In this document: positions 28,284 through 38,642 of the stretch, piece by piece
Position numbering within the stretch: position 1 is the first letter of the stretch
Layout of the letters: each line of letters begins with the position of its first letter
From: an uncultured Bacteroides sp.
GTDB lineage: Bacteria > Bacteroidota > Bacteroidia > Bacteroidales > Bacteroidaceae
Reading direction: 5' to 3'
Assembly: GCA_902388495.1 (NCBI GenBank)
Contig: CABMPP010000026.1
Span: forward strand, 1-54,099
Length of the DNA: 54,099 nt
Position numbers and translations under genes: made by a program
Notes under the pieces: model-generated
The model's input: only the letters and a program-made list of their open reading frames with translations
What the model was told of the DNA's origin: nothing
The model's database searches: none

Positions 28284-30323
28284 TTACTCAACTACTAACA
28301 AATGGAACACCTTACGCTGACTTGCCAAATCTTTCAACGATGCTGCGCCATTGCCATTGTCCATACCCAGCCAAAGCCCGGTTACATTACCATTGGCATC
28401 CAGATCCCAATCGTATATTTCAAGGAAGCCACCGCCTTGTGGCACGCCGTCTGCAACGGGCGTTACAGTGCCATCATCATTTGTCTTCTCTTTATTGAAT
28501 TGAAGCTCAAAGTTCAACCAACCGCCTTCATTACCGGTTAATTCGAAGAACATATCAATGCTTTCGGGGAATTGAATCAAAGGCATTCCATACCAATCAT
28601 CAGCAGACAGATAAGAGTATGTGGTTGAAGTACTTTCACCTTTGTTGTTTACAAATGCCAAAGAACCGTCATTCTTAAAAGTCAGTCTGAATTTATCCAC
28701 ATTAGCTATATTGGAGTCAGAATAAGTCCATCCGGTCCAATCGGGTAAAGTAGAAGACACATAGTTCTCTTTCTTCCCATCAGTTATATTGTCATAAGCA
28801 TGATTGACAGCCCAGGTACATATAACGTATTCATAGTCCAATCTGTAAGTACGGGAGTTACCACCAGTCAGTCTTTCTTTAATAATTTTATCTTGATCTA
28901 CCGGAGCACTGCCACCGGCACCTACTTCAAAATGATAAGCAGTATATTCGTCCTTTTCTGTAGAACGGCAACCAAGCCACATGTCTGTTACATTGCCCAT
29001 CACATCTGTTTTAGTCTTGATGATTCGCAGTTTATTGTCAGCAGAGGTAGTCAGGAACATATTCGAATCCCAGCCGTAGTTAGTATGGCTAATCAATGCA
29101 TTCAACGGCTGGTCGAAGATAATATCATTGTTAGCGTCGATGGTATAAGTTCCTTCGATGTCCTCGTTCTGGTAGGAAGAGAAGGTGTATTTGCCTCCGG
29201 CTGCATCCGTAGCAGTGAATACAAACCGGGTAGCCGAAATCATATCGGCATCGTAAGCCGCCCAACCATTGTTGTAATCTTCTGCTTTGGAGAAATTGTT
29301 CAGCAATGCACCGTCCAGAGAAGCCCAGTCGAAAGGTGATTGCAGAGACAAAGCCCATGTCTTGGATTTGCTGGTCGTGAGCATTTCATTGGCATCACCA
29401 TCAATATCGGGAACGGGATCCGGCTTGTCGGCAGGAACATAGTTGTCCGCCCAGTCTTTTGAAACAAAATTCCACACAAGCCACCAAGGATCTTCACCCG
29501 ATACTTCTTTGCCGCCACGCATAACACCTACCTGCATGTGGTTTTCATCCAAAGCAACTAAAGTCAAGCCTGACGACCAATTCAATGTTTTAGAATCCCA
29601 GCCTTGTGTATGCATGATTTTGCAATCAGTAAAAGTAATGGTATGGTTGTCTACGTCTAACATAAAGGTTCCGGATTCATCTTTTACTGCTACCGTTTCA
29701 CCGTCTGTATAAGTATTATGAATCGTAACATTGGCACCGCCATTCAGGTCGAAAGTCATATAGCTATCCCATATATTGTTATCTCCGGTATGACCTTTTC
29801 CCGGTGACCATCCGGAAGCAGGAATGCCCCAGCCCAAAGGTTGTGAAGGATCGGAGTAGTCCATCTCACCGCCTGCATAGCCATAATTACCATCATCATA
29901 AACCCAGGTCTTGGAGTTTCCGACACCACCGGTCAATAATGTCCAAAGTTCATCATTCACAAAATCAGCACAGAAATCATCTACCGTAAACGTGGCCGGT
30001 TCACCATAAACCACACCACCACGGGTTTCTACACCGAACTTCACAGTATATGTTCCTTCAAAAGGCATTTTTAAAGTCACTTTACTTTCCTGGCTGCGTC
30101 CCTGCGGGTGTTCCCACAGAGGGGTATAGTTACTGCCCAGTTTACTTTCCAGATAGACAATGTTCGGATTGGTTGCATCATGGGTTATCGTATATGCCAG
30201 TCCCTCGACAAGGTCATCCGGCGTCAAGTTCTTTGCGCCCAATTCAAATTCTTCGGGTGAACAAGCCGTGACTATCAGCATCAGGCTTGCAATGAATGAA
30301 TATATATAATATTTCAATTTCAT
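28284..30323 (-). CDS. Surface glycan-binding lipoprotein (SGBP-B position), triple repeat
   Basis: This 679-residue lipoprotein has lipobox LIVTAC (C21). A PKD-like domain at about 40-115 precedes three related modules near 123-295, 310-468 and 480-679. Each opens with a related motif (GNSKTWVYDD, SKSKTWALSL, GNSRTYRLDY) and contains a central 'GTY..D..N.I.F'-like strand and Trp-rich patches. It lies 35 bp after SusD, where XyGULs encode their second surface glycan-binding protein. It probably holds xyloglucan at the cell surface. Binding is inferred from position and aromatic content. No catalytic motif is visible. Confidence 0.75.
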   Translation of the reverse strand: MKLKYYIYSFIASLMLIVTACSPEEFELGAKNLTPDDLVEGLAYTITHDATNPNIVYLESKLGSNYTPLWEHPQGRSQESKVTLKMPFEGTYTVKFGVETRGGVVYGEPATFTVDDFCADFVNDELWTLLTGGVGNSKTWVYDDGNYGYAGGEMDYSDPSQPLGWGIPASGWSPGKGHTGDNNIWDSYMTFDLNGGANVTIHNTYTDGETVAVKDESGTFMLDVDNHTITFTDCKIMHTQGWDSKTLNWSSGLTLVALDENHMQVGVMRGGKEVSGEDPWWLVWNFVSKDWADNYVPADKPDPVPDIDGDANEMLTTSKSKTWALSLQSPFDWASLDGALLNNFSKAEDYNNGWAAYDADMISATRFVFTATDAAGGKYTFSSYQNEDIEGTYTIDANNDIIFDQPLNALISHTNYGWDSNMFLTTSADNKLRIIKTKTDVMGNVTDMWLGCRSTEKDEYTAYHFEVGAGGSAPVDQDKIIKERLTGGNSRTYRLDYEYVICTWAVNHAYDNITDGKKENYVSSTLPDWTGWTYSDSNIANVDKFRLTFKNDGSLAFVNNKGESTSTTYSYLSADDWYGMPLIQFPESIDMFFELTGNEGGWLNFELQFNKEKTNDDGTVTPVADGVPQGGGFLEIYDWDLDANGNVTGLWLGMDNGNGAASLKDLASQRKVFHLLVVE

Positions 30324-30358
30324 ATTCTTAGATTATTTATTTGTTATACATCCAATGA

Positions 30359-32035
30359 TTACCAACCGGCATTCTGCTTCAACACACCATTAGAAAGCGT
30401 AATCTGATTGTACGGAATCTGACTGAGCCCTTTCGTTTCCTGAATACGCGAAGCACTGATAGTTACTACATCTGCATTGCCGCCACTATAAACGGTTGTT
30501 CCGGCAATAGCCAACTTACTTGCAGCCACATCTATGCCCTGACGGAGCATATCCCAATAGTTGATGCTCTCGAAAGCAAATTCCAGACGGCGTTCTTGCA
30601 TAATATTATCCTGCGTTGCTGTCAGTTGTGAGTAGTTGGCAGAAAGTACGCCATCCACAGTATAGGCACGTTCGCGCACTTCATCGAAATAAGCCTGAGC
30701 ATTCGGGCTTCCCAACTCGGCGGCCATCAGCAGTACATCGGCATAGCGAATGAACACATAGTCCTGATGATTGGCAGTCTGGAAGTCGCCCGAACCATCG
30801 GCTTTTGAAGCAGAAGTACCATCGGCATAGCAGAGCGGAGCGTATTTCTTCACGGCATAGCCGGTGTACTCGCGCTGGTCTTTATAGCTGGCAGCGTAAT
30901 CCTTCAGAGAAGTGATACCTTCAGCCTCCAAGTCGATAATAGAGGCAGTGCGACGGGCATCACCATTCTTGAACTCACTTACAAATTTAGGATCTACCGT
31001 CAGTGCGCCCCAACCCTTACCATAAGGTGCAGCATTGAGCGAGCGCATGCCTAACATGACCTGCCAACGGTTACCGTCGTTGTTGCCATTATAATCCTGT
31101 GAGCTGGTGAACTTCATAGCAAGAATCGTCTCGCTGTTTCCATCGCCGGCATAAGTACCTTTCAAGGTCTCGGTATCACCTACTTCGGCTACACCTGCCG
31201 AAGCTGCGGGCCACAAGTTCTTGAACTCGCCGACAAGACTAAACTCTTTGGAAGCAATCACATCTTCTACGGCAGCCAGTGCTTCGGCTTTCGTCACGCC
31301 TTCGGGCTCACTGCCATAGTAACCTGTATAATAAAGATATGCACGAGCCAACAGAGCTTCGGCAGCATACTTGGTGATGTGTCCATCATTGCTTGCCGAG
31401 TTTGCTTTAGGATAAGCATCTGCAGGAATATTCTCGATAGCATACTTCAAATCGGCAAAGATAACTGCATAGACTTCCTTTGCATCGACCTGCGGGCGGT
31501 TTTCGTTAACCGGCTCTGTGAACAGAGGGATATTACCCCAAAGACGAACCATATCAAAATAGAGCAGCGCACGGATAGTGCGGCATTCGCCCATATAGGT
31601 GCCACGCTTACTGTTTGTTTCTTTCCATTCTATCTGTTCCTCGCGGGAAATCAATTCATTGCAACGGTAAACACCTGCATAATAGTTTTTCCAATCACTC
31701 TCGTAGAGGTTAAGGTCGGCAGGCGACTGGGAGATATCGAAGCGGTCGATGGCCTGATAGTTGCGTCCGTCGCCATTACCGGTTCCGGCAAAGCATTCTC
31801 TGCTCATAATCTCGGCACCCAAGTAGAAACTTACCTGCGGAGCAGATGAAGTTTGCCGCCATCCATCGTAACAGCCGATCAAAGCACGATAAGCATCATT
31901 TTCTGTTTTATAGAAAGTACCCGTTGAAGATTCGGTTTTAGATTCTACATCCAGGAAACTGTCGGTGCAGGAAGTGATTCCCAGTCCCAGGCAGAGACAG
32001 CCTGCTATCAATATATTGTATTTCATTTTATTCAT
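30359..32035 (-). CDS. SusD/RagB family glycan-binding lipoprotein
   Basis: This 558-residue protein has lipobox GITSC followed by TDSFLDVESKTE, the usual SusD N-terminus. The TPR-rich SusD fold shows in ECRTIRALLYFDMVRLWGNIPLF and ITKYAAEALLARAYLYYTGYY. The C-terminal RagB region has HQDYVFIRYADVLLMAAEL and RRLEFAFESINYWDMLR. It closes over its SusC partner and delivers oligosaccharides to it. The gene starts 20 bp after the SusC stop, so the two are co-transcribed. Confidence 0.96.
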   Translation of the reverse strand: MNKMKYNILIAGCLCLGLGITSCTDSFLDVESKTESSTGTFYKTENDAYRALIGCYDGWRQTSSAPQVSFYLGAEIMSRECFAGTGNGDGRNYQAIDRFDISQSPADLNLYESDWKNYYAGVYRCNELISREEQIEWKETNSKRGTYMGECRTIRALLYFDMVRLWGNIPLFTEPVNENRPQVDAKEVYAVIFADLKYAIENIPADAYPKANSASNDGHITKYAAEALLARAYLYYTGYYGSEPEGVTKAEALAAVEDVIASKEFSLVGEFKNLWPAASAGVAEVGDTETLKGTYAGDGNSETILAMKFTSSQDYNGNNDGNRWQVMLGMRSLNAAPYGKGWGALTVDPKFVSEFKNGDARRTASIIDLEAEGITSLKDYAASYKDQREYTGYAVKKYAPLCYADGTSASKADGSGDFQTANHQDYVFIRYADVLLMAAELGSPNAQAYFDEVRERAYTVDGVLSANYSQLTATQDNIMQERRLEFAFESINYWDMLRQGIDVAASKLAIAGTTVYSGGNADVVTISASRIQETKGLSQIPYNQITLSNGVLKQNAGW

Positions 32036-32055
32036 ATTCTTGTGTATTAGTTAAG

Positions 32056-35000
32056 TTAGAATTTAAGATTTACACCAAAAAGAATCGTACGCGGACGAGG
32101 ATAATAGCCTACGTCTACGCCGGAAGCCCAACCCATACCGTTATCTCCTTCGGGACCGTAACCGACTTCGGGGTCCATACCGTCGTACTTGGTGAATGTA
32201 AAGGCATTTTGTACTTGCGCGTACAGACGTGCCTGGCTGATGGCTTTGCACTTAATCAGTTTGGCAAAATCATAACCGATCGTAATATTGCTGATACGCA
32301 GGTAATCGCCATCGTGAACATAAAGGTCGCTGAACTGCCAGTTGATGTTCTGCTCCGTTACGCGAGGCATGTGGTTGGAAGTACCTTCGCCCGTCCAGCG
32401 CCCCAGGATAGCTGTAGTATAATTGGCATATTTATTGGTATGTCCGCGATAGGACTGAACAATCTGTTGTCCGGCTGCACCATTGGCAACCAGAGAGAAG
32501 TCGAAGCCTTTATAGTCAAAAGCCAGATTGAAACCGAAAGTAAAGTCGGGCATACCGTTGCCCAGGTCAACCTTATCTTTCTCGTCAATCACGCCGTCGC
32601 GATGGGCATCCACATACTTCACATCACCCGGCTGGACATTGCTTTGAAGTACCCCGTTACCGGCTGCAATCCAGTCGTCTATTTCCTTCTGGTTCTGGAA
32701 TATACCGGCTGTCTTGTATCCCCAGAAGTAACCTATCGGTTTGCCATTCTCTGCCCGATAGAACTCCGGAGTGTTGTCGTACAACTGATTGGTAGAACCG
32801 TGGATAATTCCGTCATCCGTAGGAATCTCGCCTACTTTGTTCTTATTGTATGCACCATTGATTCCCACATTATAATGGAAGTCATTGCCTATCTGGTCGT
32901 TCCAGGTCAAAGCCAGTTCCACACCGGTATTCTTCACACTACCACCATTGATATAAGGTGCTCCTGCACCTGCGGTAGCCAAAATCGGAGCCTCAACCAG
33001 CCAGTCCTTCGTATTCTTCATATAGAAATCGAAGTTAAAGCCCAAACGGCTGTTCAGGAAGCGGGCATCCAGACCGATGTTTGTCTGCTCGGAGGTTTCC
33101 CATGTCAGACCAGGGTTGGCCAGACGGCTCGGGTATGCACCCCAGTTGGTTGCCAACTGACTGGCAGCACCGGCATCGTCAAAGCCGCTACCAAACAGGT
33201 AGTGAGTATTGGTATTCTTGATCGGAGCTAAATATTGATAGTTCTTGATATTCTGATTACCTACCTGTCCCCAGCTGGCACGAATCTTCAGGAAGTCGAG
33301 CCAAGACTGTGTGTCTTCCATAAACTTCTCGTTAGAAATAGTCCAACCGGCAGATACGGAAGGGAAATAACCGAAACGGTTGCCGCTTGCAAACTTGGAA
33401 GAACCATCGGCACGCACGGTAGCGTTAATCATATAAGTTTCTCTCCAGTTCCAACCCAGACGAGCGAAGTAAGAAACGCTGCGGGCGTCATCATGAGGCT
33501 TGCCTTCTGCACTGAGTCCATCGGCCGAGGAAGCTACTGTTCCATTGTTTACATAAGCATGATCCCAGTCATCGAAGCCTTCTTTCAACGCAGCATTACC
33601 TGCACCGATGTAAGTACCTTCGTAGCGGTAAGCTTCCATACCGATCAAAGCATTGAATGCATGCTCTCCGATATTCCAGTCATAAGTGGCGGTGTTAGTC
33701 CACGTCATACCCAGAGAATGGTTGGCATTCTGCGATACTTTAGTCTTGGTATCATTATAGCTATAAACACTGAAATGATAGAGCGGAGTGAAGCTGCGAT
33801 ACTCACTTGAACCGTAAACAGCACCGAATACGGTACGTATCTTCAGGTTCTTGATAGGCTGCAACTCGGCATATACATTGCCGCTGAATGTGGCTGTTTT
33901 GTTTTCATTATTGGTATTGGTCATCATAGCACCGTAAGGGTTGCCGTCACCGTTGTACCAATCGCTGTTAGACGTATCGTTGTAAGGAGAATCGTATTTG
34001 TTGTTATCGCTATAAATAGGCGCGATAGGAGAAGTACCGAATGCACCACGCAATGTGTTGTTGTACTGGTTTCCTACTCCGATACCTGTAGTATTCTTAT
34101 AGACAAAGCTAACCTGCTCACCTACTTTCAACAGATCCTTGAACAGTTTGTGCTCCGAATTGATACGGAAATTGTAGCGCTGGTAGTTGGAGACATCTGC
34201 ACCACCCACAACACCTTCCTGATTCATATATCCCAGCGAAAGTGCATAAGTAGAAGTAGCCGAACCACCGGTGATACCGAGCGTATAGCTTTCAGTCTTG
34301 GCATTGTCCTTGAACATGGCGTCCACCCAATCCGTATCGTAGATGTTTCCGTTGGCATCACGGATAGACTTCATGCTTGCCCAGTCGTAAGCAGCAGCGC
34401 CACTGTTCAGTGCCTGCTCGTCCATGATAGTCATATACTGCTCTGCATTCAGCATATTTGCCTTGCGGGCAACACTCTGAATACCATAATAAGCATCGAA
34501 AGAAACAACCGCTTTGCCTTCTTTACCCGATTTCGTCGTAATCAGCACTACACCATTGGCAGCCTGTGCACCGTAGATAGCAGCAGAAGCAGCATCTTTC
34601 AATACGTCGATGCTTTCGATATCAGCAGGATTCAAGGTAGAGATATCACCACCCACACCATCAATAAGGTATAAAGGTTGTGAGTTGCCTACGGTACCCA
34701 AACCACGAATCGTCACCTTCATATCAGCACCCGGCTGACCGGAAGTAGAAGCGATGTTCACACCCGGTGTCTGTCCCTGCATGGCCTGTAAGGGGTTGTT
34801 GGTGTTCAGTTTGGCGATATTGTCACCTTTTACCTGAACCGTAGCGCCGGTCACCAGTTTCTTCTTCTGGACACCATAACCTACTACAACAACTTCGTCC
34901 AGCATTTCCGAATCTTCTTTCAAGACTACATTGATGACGGATGAAGCACCTACCTTGATTTCCTGAGTAACGTAGCCGATATAAGAGAATACCAGCGTTT

Positions 35001-35250
35001 GCCCTGTCTGAGCAGTAACAGAGAACTTACCGTCGATGTCGGTAATACCACCGGTCGCAGTCTCTTTTACCTGGACACTGACACCGATCAACGGCTCATT
35101 GTCTGTACCGGATGTTACAACTCCCGTAACGGTTTTGTTTTGAGAAGGATTAGCCTGAAGGCTACTGATTGCAGGTACCAGAAGTAATAGTACCAATGCA
35201 ACGCGGCATAAATGCAGATTTATGCACTTTTCCAAGAATGTTTTTCTCAT
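32056..35250 (-). CDS. SusC/RagA family TonB-dependent transporter
   Basis: This protein has about 1064 residues when started at MRKTFLEKC, which gives a compact signal peptide (VALVLLLLVPAISSLQA). A carboxypeptidase-regulatory-like domain (TVTGVVTSGTDNEPLIGVSV) is followed by the TonB-box region DEVVVVGYG. The plug has the SusC signature PLYLIDGV and SIDVLKDAASAAIYG. A 22-strand barrel ends FGVNLKF. It imports oligosaccharides across the outer membrane with energy from TonB. It heads the SusC-SusD-SGBP operon. Confidence 0.96.
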   Translation of the reverse strand: MRKTFLEKCINLHLCRVALVLLLLVPAISSLQANPSQNKTVTGVVTSGTDNEPLIGVSVQVKETATGGITDIDGKFSVTAQTGQTLVFSYIGYVTQEIKVGASSVINVVLKEDSEMLDEVVVVGYGVQKKKLVTGATVQVKGDNIAKLNTNNPLQAMQGQTPGVNIASTSGQPGADMKVTIRGLGTVGNSQPLYLIDGVGGDISTLNPADIESIDVLKDAASAAIYGAQAANGVVLITTKSGKEGKAVVSFDAYYGIQSVARKANMLNAEQYMTIMDEQALNSGAAAYDWASMKSIRDANGNIYDTDWVDAMFKDNAKTESYTLGITGGSATSTYALSLGYMNQEGVVGGADVSNYQRYNFRINSEHKLFKDLLKVGEQVSFVYKNTTGIGVGNQYNNTLRGAFGTSPIAPIYSDNNKYDSPYNDTSNSDWYNGDGNPYGAMMTNTNNENKTATFSGNVYAELQPIKNLKIRTVFGAVYGSSEYRSFTPLYHFSVYSYNDTKTKVSQNANHSLGMTWTNTATYDWNIGEHAFNALIGMEAYRYEGTYIGAGNAALKEGFDDWDHAYVNNGTVASSADGLSAEGKPHDDARSVSYFARLGWNWRETYMINATVRADGSSKFASGNRFGYFPSVSAGWTISNEKFMEDTQSWLDFLKIRASWGQVGNQNIKNYQYLAPIKNTNTHYLFGSGFDDAGAASQLATNWGAYPSRLANPGLTWETSEQTNIGLDARFLNSRLGFNFDFYMKNTKDWLVEAPILATAGAGAPYINGGSVKNTGVELALTWNDQIGNDFHYNVGINGAYNKNKVGEIPTDDGIIHGSTNQLYDNTPEFYRAENGKPIGYFWGYKTAGIFQNQKEIDDWIAAGNGVLQSNVQPGDVKYVDAHRDGVIDEKDKVDLGNGMPDFTFGFNLAFDYKGFDFSLVANGAAGQQIVQSYRGHTNKYANYTTAILGRWTGEGTSNHMPRVTEQNINWQFSDLYVHDGDYLRISNITIGYDFAKLIKCKAISQARLYAQVQNAFTFTKYDGMDPEVGYGPEGDNGMGWASGVDVGYYPRPRTILFGVNLKF

Positions 35251-35320
35251 CGTACATTGTTTAATGGTTAATATCAAAGATTTATTGCGTTCTTTATTTT
35301 GTATGCAAAGAAATCTATTG

Positions 35321-35328
35321 CAAATGTA
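35321..35328 (-). promoter_or_regulatory. -7 box of the SusC operon
   Basis: The minus strand reads TACATTTG, giving a leader of about 65 nt before the ATG at 35250. There is no TTG at -33, as expected for an HTCS-activated promoter. Confidence 0.5.
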
Positions 35329-35544
35329 CGGTAGAGAGCGGAAAGAGTGACGAGATATTGTTACGAAGAAGATATAGATTGGTTAATTCCGACCTCTAAA
35401 ATGTTACTAAAAAAGGTATAATTTGTTTTTATACCCTCTATGGCATACCCTGAAAAGGGGTAATCAGATGTATTCTACTCACCGCCAAGAACCATTTTAT
35501 CTTAAAACTGTTCTCCAAAGAAAATAACCTAAAGCTTAAACAAA

Positions 35545-36504
35545 ATGAAGAAATTAGTAGTATTTGCAGCACTTGCCGCCTTCATGGCAAGTTGCGCTGA
35601 CGACAATCCCCCCAAAGTGGTGGAAGATGATAACCTGATATCTCCGAAACTTCAGATGGACATAGCCACCGCAAGTGGCCAAAGCCCGCTGACCGGTATA
35701 TTGACCATCACTCCCTGCAAGGCGGGCACTTCGATTTACTTCGGTAATTACGTAAACCGCAAACTCACCCCTCTTTACGGTTACTACCACGTAAAAGACG
35801 GAACTTTCTATAACGATGCCATCAACCGGGAACTGTCGCTACCGGCAGGTAACTATAACATGATTTATTGGGGCACTCCCAAATACGAAGAACCGACGTA
35901 TGCCCATCCCACTGTAATGGAGCCGGTATATGTCATCGGTGGAGACATGTCCAAACAACACTTCAGCATGCTTAAAATGCCGTCCGATACGACCTACTAT
36001 CCGGTATTCGATCTGGTATATGCCGCACAGCCTGCCAAAATCGGAACCGAGAACCTGCAAGCAGCCCTAAAACGTGTAGTTGCCGGTATAAAGGTAATTA
36101 TCAAGAATAAGGATAACGGTATTCTCAGTTCCAGCATCGACAGCACGATAGTACGCGTCACCAACATTGCCCAAGAGCTGAACTTCTACACCGGTTCTCC
36201 CCAAGGCGGTTCGGTTACGGTTGCCTTCCCTCTGATACGCTCTGTAGACGGCACACAGATGAGCAACGCAACCGTCATGCTCTTCCCCTCCTTCGGCAAA
36301 CCGGAATTCCAGATGACCATCATTCTGAAGAATGGGACCAAAAAGAGTTTCAAGCAGGCATTGAATGCGCCTATGGAAGCAAACTCCAAGCTGACCCTAA
36401 CCCTGACTTTGGGAGATATCTTCTCCGAAGAATCCTCCGGTGATTTCACCATTGATAACTGGAACGAAGAGAGCCAGACGATTGATGTTCCGATTTTAGA
36501 TTAG
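35545..36504 (+). CDS. Fimbrillin-like (Mfa2/FimB-type) lipoprotein
   Basis: This 319-residue protein has lipobox FMASC. It is beta-rich throughout. The pattern TGILTITPCKAGTSIYFGNY, an internal ALKRVVAGIKVIIKN, and a terminal KLTLTLTLGDIFSEESSGDF resemble Bacteroidales fimbrial anchor or tip subunits (Mfa2/FimB or DUF5119 groups). No other fimbrial gene is beside it. It is divergent from SusC, but its function need not be linked to the glycan locus. The family call is moderate. Confidence 0.5.
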   Translation: MKKLVVFAALAAFMASCADDNPPKVVEDDNLISPKLQMDIATASGQSPLTGILTITPCKAGTSIYFGNYVNRKLTPLYGYYHVKDGTFYNDAINRELSLPAGNYNMIYWGTPKYEEPTYAHPTVMEPVYVIGGDMSKQHFSMLKMPSDTTYYPVFDLVYAAQPAKIGTENLQAALKRVVAGIKVIIKNKDNGILSSSIDSTIVRVTNIAQELNFYTGSPQGGSVTVAFPLIRSVDGTQMSNATVMLFPSFGKPEFQMTIILKNGTKKSFKQALNAPMEANSKLTLTLTLGDIFSEESSGDFTIDNWNEESQTIDVPILD

Positions 36505-36521
36505 AACACAGAGATTAATTC

Positions 36522-36560
36522 AAAGCACTTTATGCCGGTCAATTAGGTATAAGGTGCTTT
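36522..36560 (+). terminator. Terminator after the fimbrillin-like gene
   Basis: The stem AAAGCACTTTAT / ATAAGGTGCTTT (with mismatch or G-T) encloses a loop of about 15 nt. A T-rich tail follows on the plus strand and A-rich sequence on the other. Confidence 0.55.
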
Positions 36561-36577
36561 ATTATTCAGTAACCTTA

Positions 36578-37903
36578 TTATGCAATGATAGCAAGATGTG
36601 CATCCATCTTCTGATAAGGCAAAGTAAACCAAAAGATGGATCCTTTACCTAACTCCGACTCTACTCCAATCTCACCTTTGAGCTCCTTTATTATATTCTG
36701 CGAAATGGCCAGCCCCAAACCGGTTCCCTGTTTAAAGGAATCGAGCTTCACAAAACGATTGAAAATTTTCTTTATATTCTCAGGCGGTATGCCCGTACCC
36801 GTATCTGCAACGTAAAAACGCACATAACCATTTTCCGGCATATCGTACCCCACAGTAATACTGCCCTCAGTAGTAAACTTCAGGGCATTGCTGATAAAGT
36901 TACTTATAACCTGCGTAATTCTTCTTTGGTCGGTATATAGCAGGCACTCGGACATCGGCATGACAGTACGCAAAACAATATTCTGGTTGGTCAGCCGGAG
37001 CCGGGTAGTTTGTTCTATCTCGGACAGCATCTTATTGATATCTATATTGGCATAAACATATTCCAGTGTACCGGCTTCTATTTTAGACAAATCCAATATA
37101 TCATTAATGAGTTGTAGTAGCAGCTCATTATTTTGCTCTATGATATTAAGATATTCCGTCTTTTCCTCTTCGGTAAGGTCAGTAGCCAATATACTTGAAA
37201 AGCCGACTATGGCATTGAGCGGGGTACGAATTTCATGGCTCATATTAGCCAGAAAAGCAGATTTTATCCGGTTAGATTCTTCAGCCTCCTCCTTGGCCAG
37301 GCGCAAGTTACGCTCCATAATTTTCAGGTCGGTAATATCCCAAGCAGTATAGACAATCCACTTGCGGCCATCGGAGAAGGTCATAAGGTTATTGTTCTGG
37401 AAGGTGAACCGTTCTTCGTTCTTATTCGTGAAGAAACGCCTTATGCCCGATTGAGAAATACCGGTTCTAACCAGCTCCTCGTCCTCTCCCCTTATCAGCT
37501 TCGCCGCATTAGGCATCACCTCAAAATCAGTTTTCCCGATAGCTTCCTTACCGGAGCATTCAAAGAGTTCTTCAGCCTTCTTATTCCAAATGGTATAACG
37601 CATATCGTTATTTACGTCCTTTACTTTTGCTGCAATAGGAAGATAATCAAAAAGATTCTCCAATAGCTGCAATTGTTCTTCCCGTTCTTTCTCCCTCAAT
37701 CTCTTCATACGTCTGTACATGGAGAAAAGCAATAAAAAAACACATGAGATGCCCAGAAAAATAAGAATAGAAGTGATATTCGGGGGGATGAAGCCAGGTG
37801 ATAAATCAAGATAAACAGTCTTTTCAGGGACACTGATAAATAAAAATATCATAAACATCCGAATATATCTAAAAGAGAATGATTGGGTCTTGCAACTTAG
37901 CAT
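36578..37903 (-). CDS. Membrane PAS-domain histidine kinase
   Basis: This kinase has about 441 residues from the ATG at 37903. That start follows a -7 box by about 50 bp and gives one or two hydrophobic segments ([27 protein letters not shown]). The order is PAS ([19 protein letters not shown]), HisKA with phosphoacceptor His in [17 protein letters not shown], and HATPase with N box NFISNALKF and G boxes DTGTGIP and GTGLGLAI. No receiver domain and no adjacent response regulator gene are present, so its partner must be elsewhere. The input signal is unknown. Confidence 0.88.
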   Translation of the reverse strand: MLSCKTQSFSFRYIRMFMIFLFISVPEKTVYLDLSPGFIPPNITSILIFLGISCVFLLLFSMYRRMKRLREKEREEQLQLLENLFDYLPIAAKVKDVNNDMRYTIWNKKAEELFECSGKEAIGKTDFEVMPNAAKLIRGEDEELVRTGISQSGIRRFFTNKNEERFTFQNNNLMTFSDGRKWIVYTAWDITDLKIMERNLRLAKEEAEESNRIKSAFLANMSHEIRTPLNAIVGFSSILATDLTEEEKTEYLNIIEQNNELLLQLINDILDLSKIEAGTLEYVYANIDINKMLSEIEQTTRLRLTNQNIVLRTVMPMSECLLYTDQRRITQVISNFISNALKFTTEGSITVGYDMPENGYVRFYVADTGTGIPPENIKKIFNRFVKLDSFKQGTGLGLAISQNIIKELKGEIGVESELGKGSIFWFTLPYQKMDAHLAIIA

Positions 37904-37951
37904 AACAGATAAATATTTATAAATTAAACAGATAGGCCCCTCTAATTGTTG

Positions 37952-37959
37952 CAAATTTA
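37952..37959 (-). promoter_or_regulatory. -7 box of the histidine kinase gene
   Basis: The minus strand reads TAAATTTG. It supports a start codon at 37903 rather than the in-frame TTG upstream, which would precede the transcript. Confidence 0.45.
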
Positions 37960-38038
37960 ATGAAAAAACAATGCGAGCACAGCTTTTTCCCAGGAAAAAT
38001 GCATTTCAATGCAAAAATCCTTTTTCATAGCTTCTCCT

Positions 38039-38109
38039 TACCTACTCCCTACCTACTCCCTACCTACTCCTTACCTACTCCTTATTATTAGGTAGGGAGC
38101 AGGTAGGTA
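38039..38109. repeat. 11-bp tandem repeat with inverted partner
   Basis: Four units of TACCTACTCC(C/T) lie at 38039, 38050, 38061 and 38072. They are followed after eight bases by GGTAGGGAGCAGGTAGGTA (38091-38109), which can pair back onto them as a hairpin. The array lies in the 303-bp gap between the kinase start and the ABM gene stop, where I see no gene. Confidence 0.8.
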
Positions 38110-38206
38110 AATGCACCGTAGTCTTCACAGGTTACATACGACTGCAGTACAGATGACCCTATCTCAGTATACGATTATCCGCTGCCGTAATCTTTTTCAT
38201 AAACAA

Positions 38207-38641
38207 TTACCAACTTCCTTTTATTAATCCGGGAATAAGCGGATTGCTGTCCACCAGTTCTAACTCCCGCACCATCTTCAACGTCCCTTGCTTGTACTTC
38301 TGGAAATGAGGAGTCCGGATATGGCTTTCGTATGCCTCCCGGTTGGCATAGATTTCAAGAATCGTCACTTTGTTCGGATGTGCTTTCTCTGATATAGCGT
38401 ACAGCATAAACACACCGGATTCCAGGCGCATCGAAGCTTCGATTTCCTCCTTCAGAAAGGCATTGTATGCATCCAGTTGCGCAGGGTCTACCGTTATTTT
38501 GGAAAGGCGGACGATGTTATCTTTCGTATCATCCAATAATCTGTTCATATTCTTTTCTGTATTAAGATTCGAGGCGTTCTGTGCCCAAACGGGCAAGAAG
38601 CATGAGAGCACGAATGTTAATGTGAGTAACTTCTTTTTCAT
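38207..38641 (-). CDS. Exported antibiotic-biosynthesis-monooxygenase (ABM) domain protein
   Basis: This 144-residue protein is a signal peptide (LTLTFVLSCFLPVWAQ) plus one ABM domain (IVRLSKITVDPAQLDAYNAF, VTILEIYANREAYESHIRTPHFQKY). ABM domains are ferredoxin-like dimers and include quinol monooxygenases of the YgiN type, which are normally cytoplasmic. The domain begins just after an internal Met (38548) in the context EKNMNRL. The gene starts 1 bp after the SDR stop, so the two are translationally coupled and share the operator upstream of SDR. The substrate is unknown. Confidence 0.85.
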   Translation of the reverse strand: MKKKLLTLTFVLSCFLPVWAQNASNLNTEKNMNRLLDDTKDNIVRLSKITVDPAQLDAYNAFLKEEIEASMRLESGVFMLYAISEKAHPNKVTILEIYANREAYESHIRTPHFQKYKQGTLKMVRELELVDSNPLIPGLIKGSW

Positions 38642-38642
38642 A

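Noticed and set aside
38173..38191. GATTATC and CCGTAAT near the end of the ABM gene as another operator
   Set aside because: The half-sites are 12 bp apart instead of 21, and no TAnnTTTG box lies 30 bp away.
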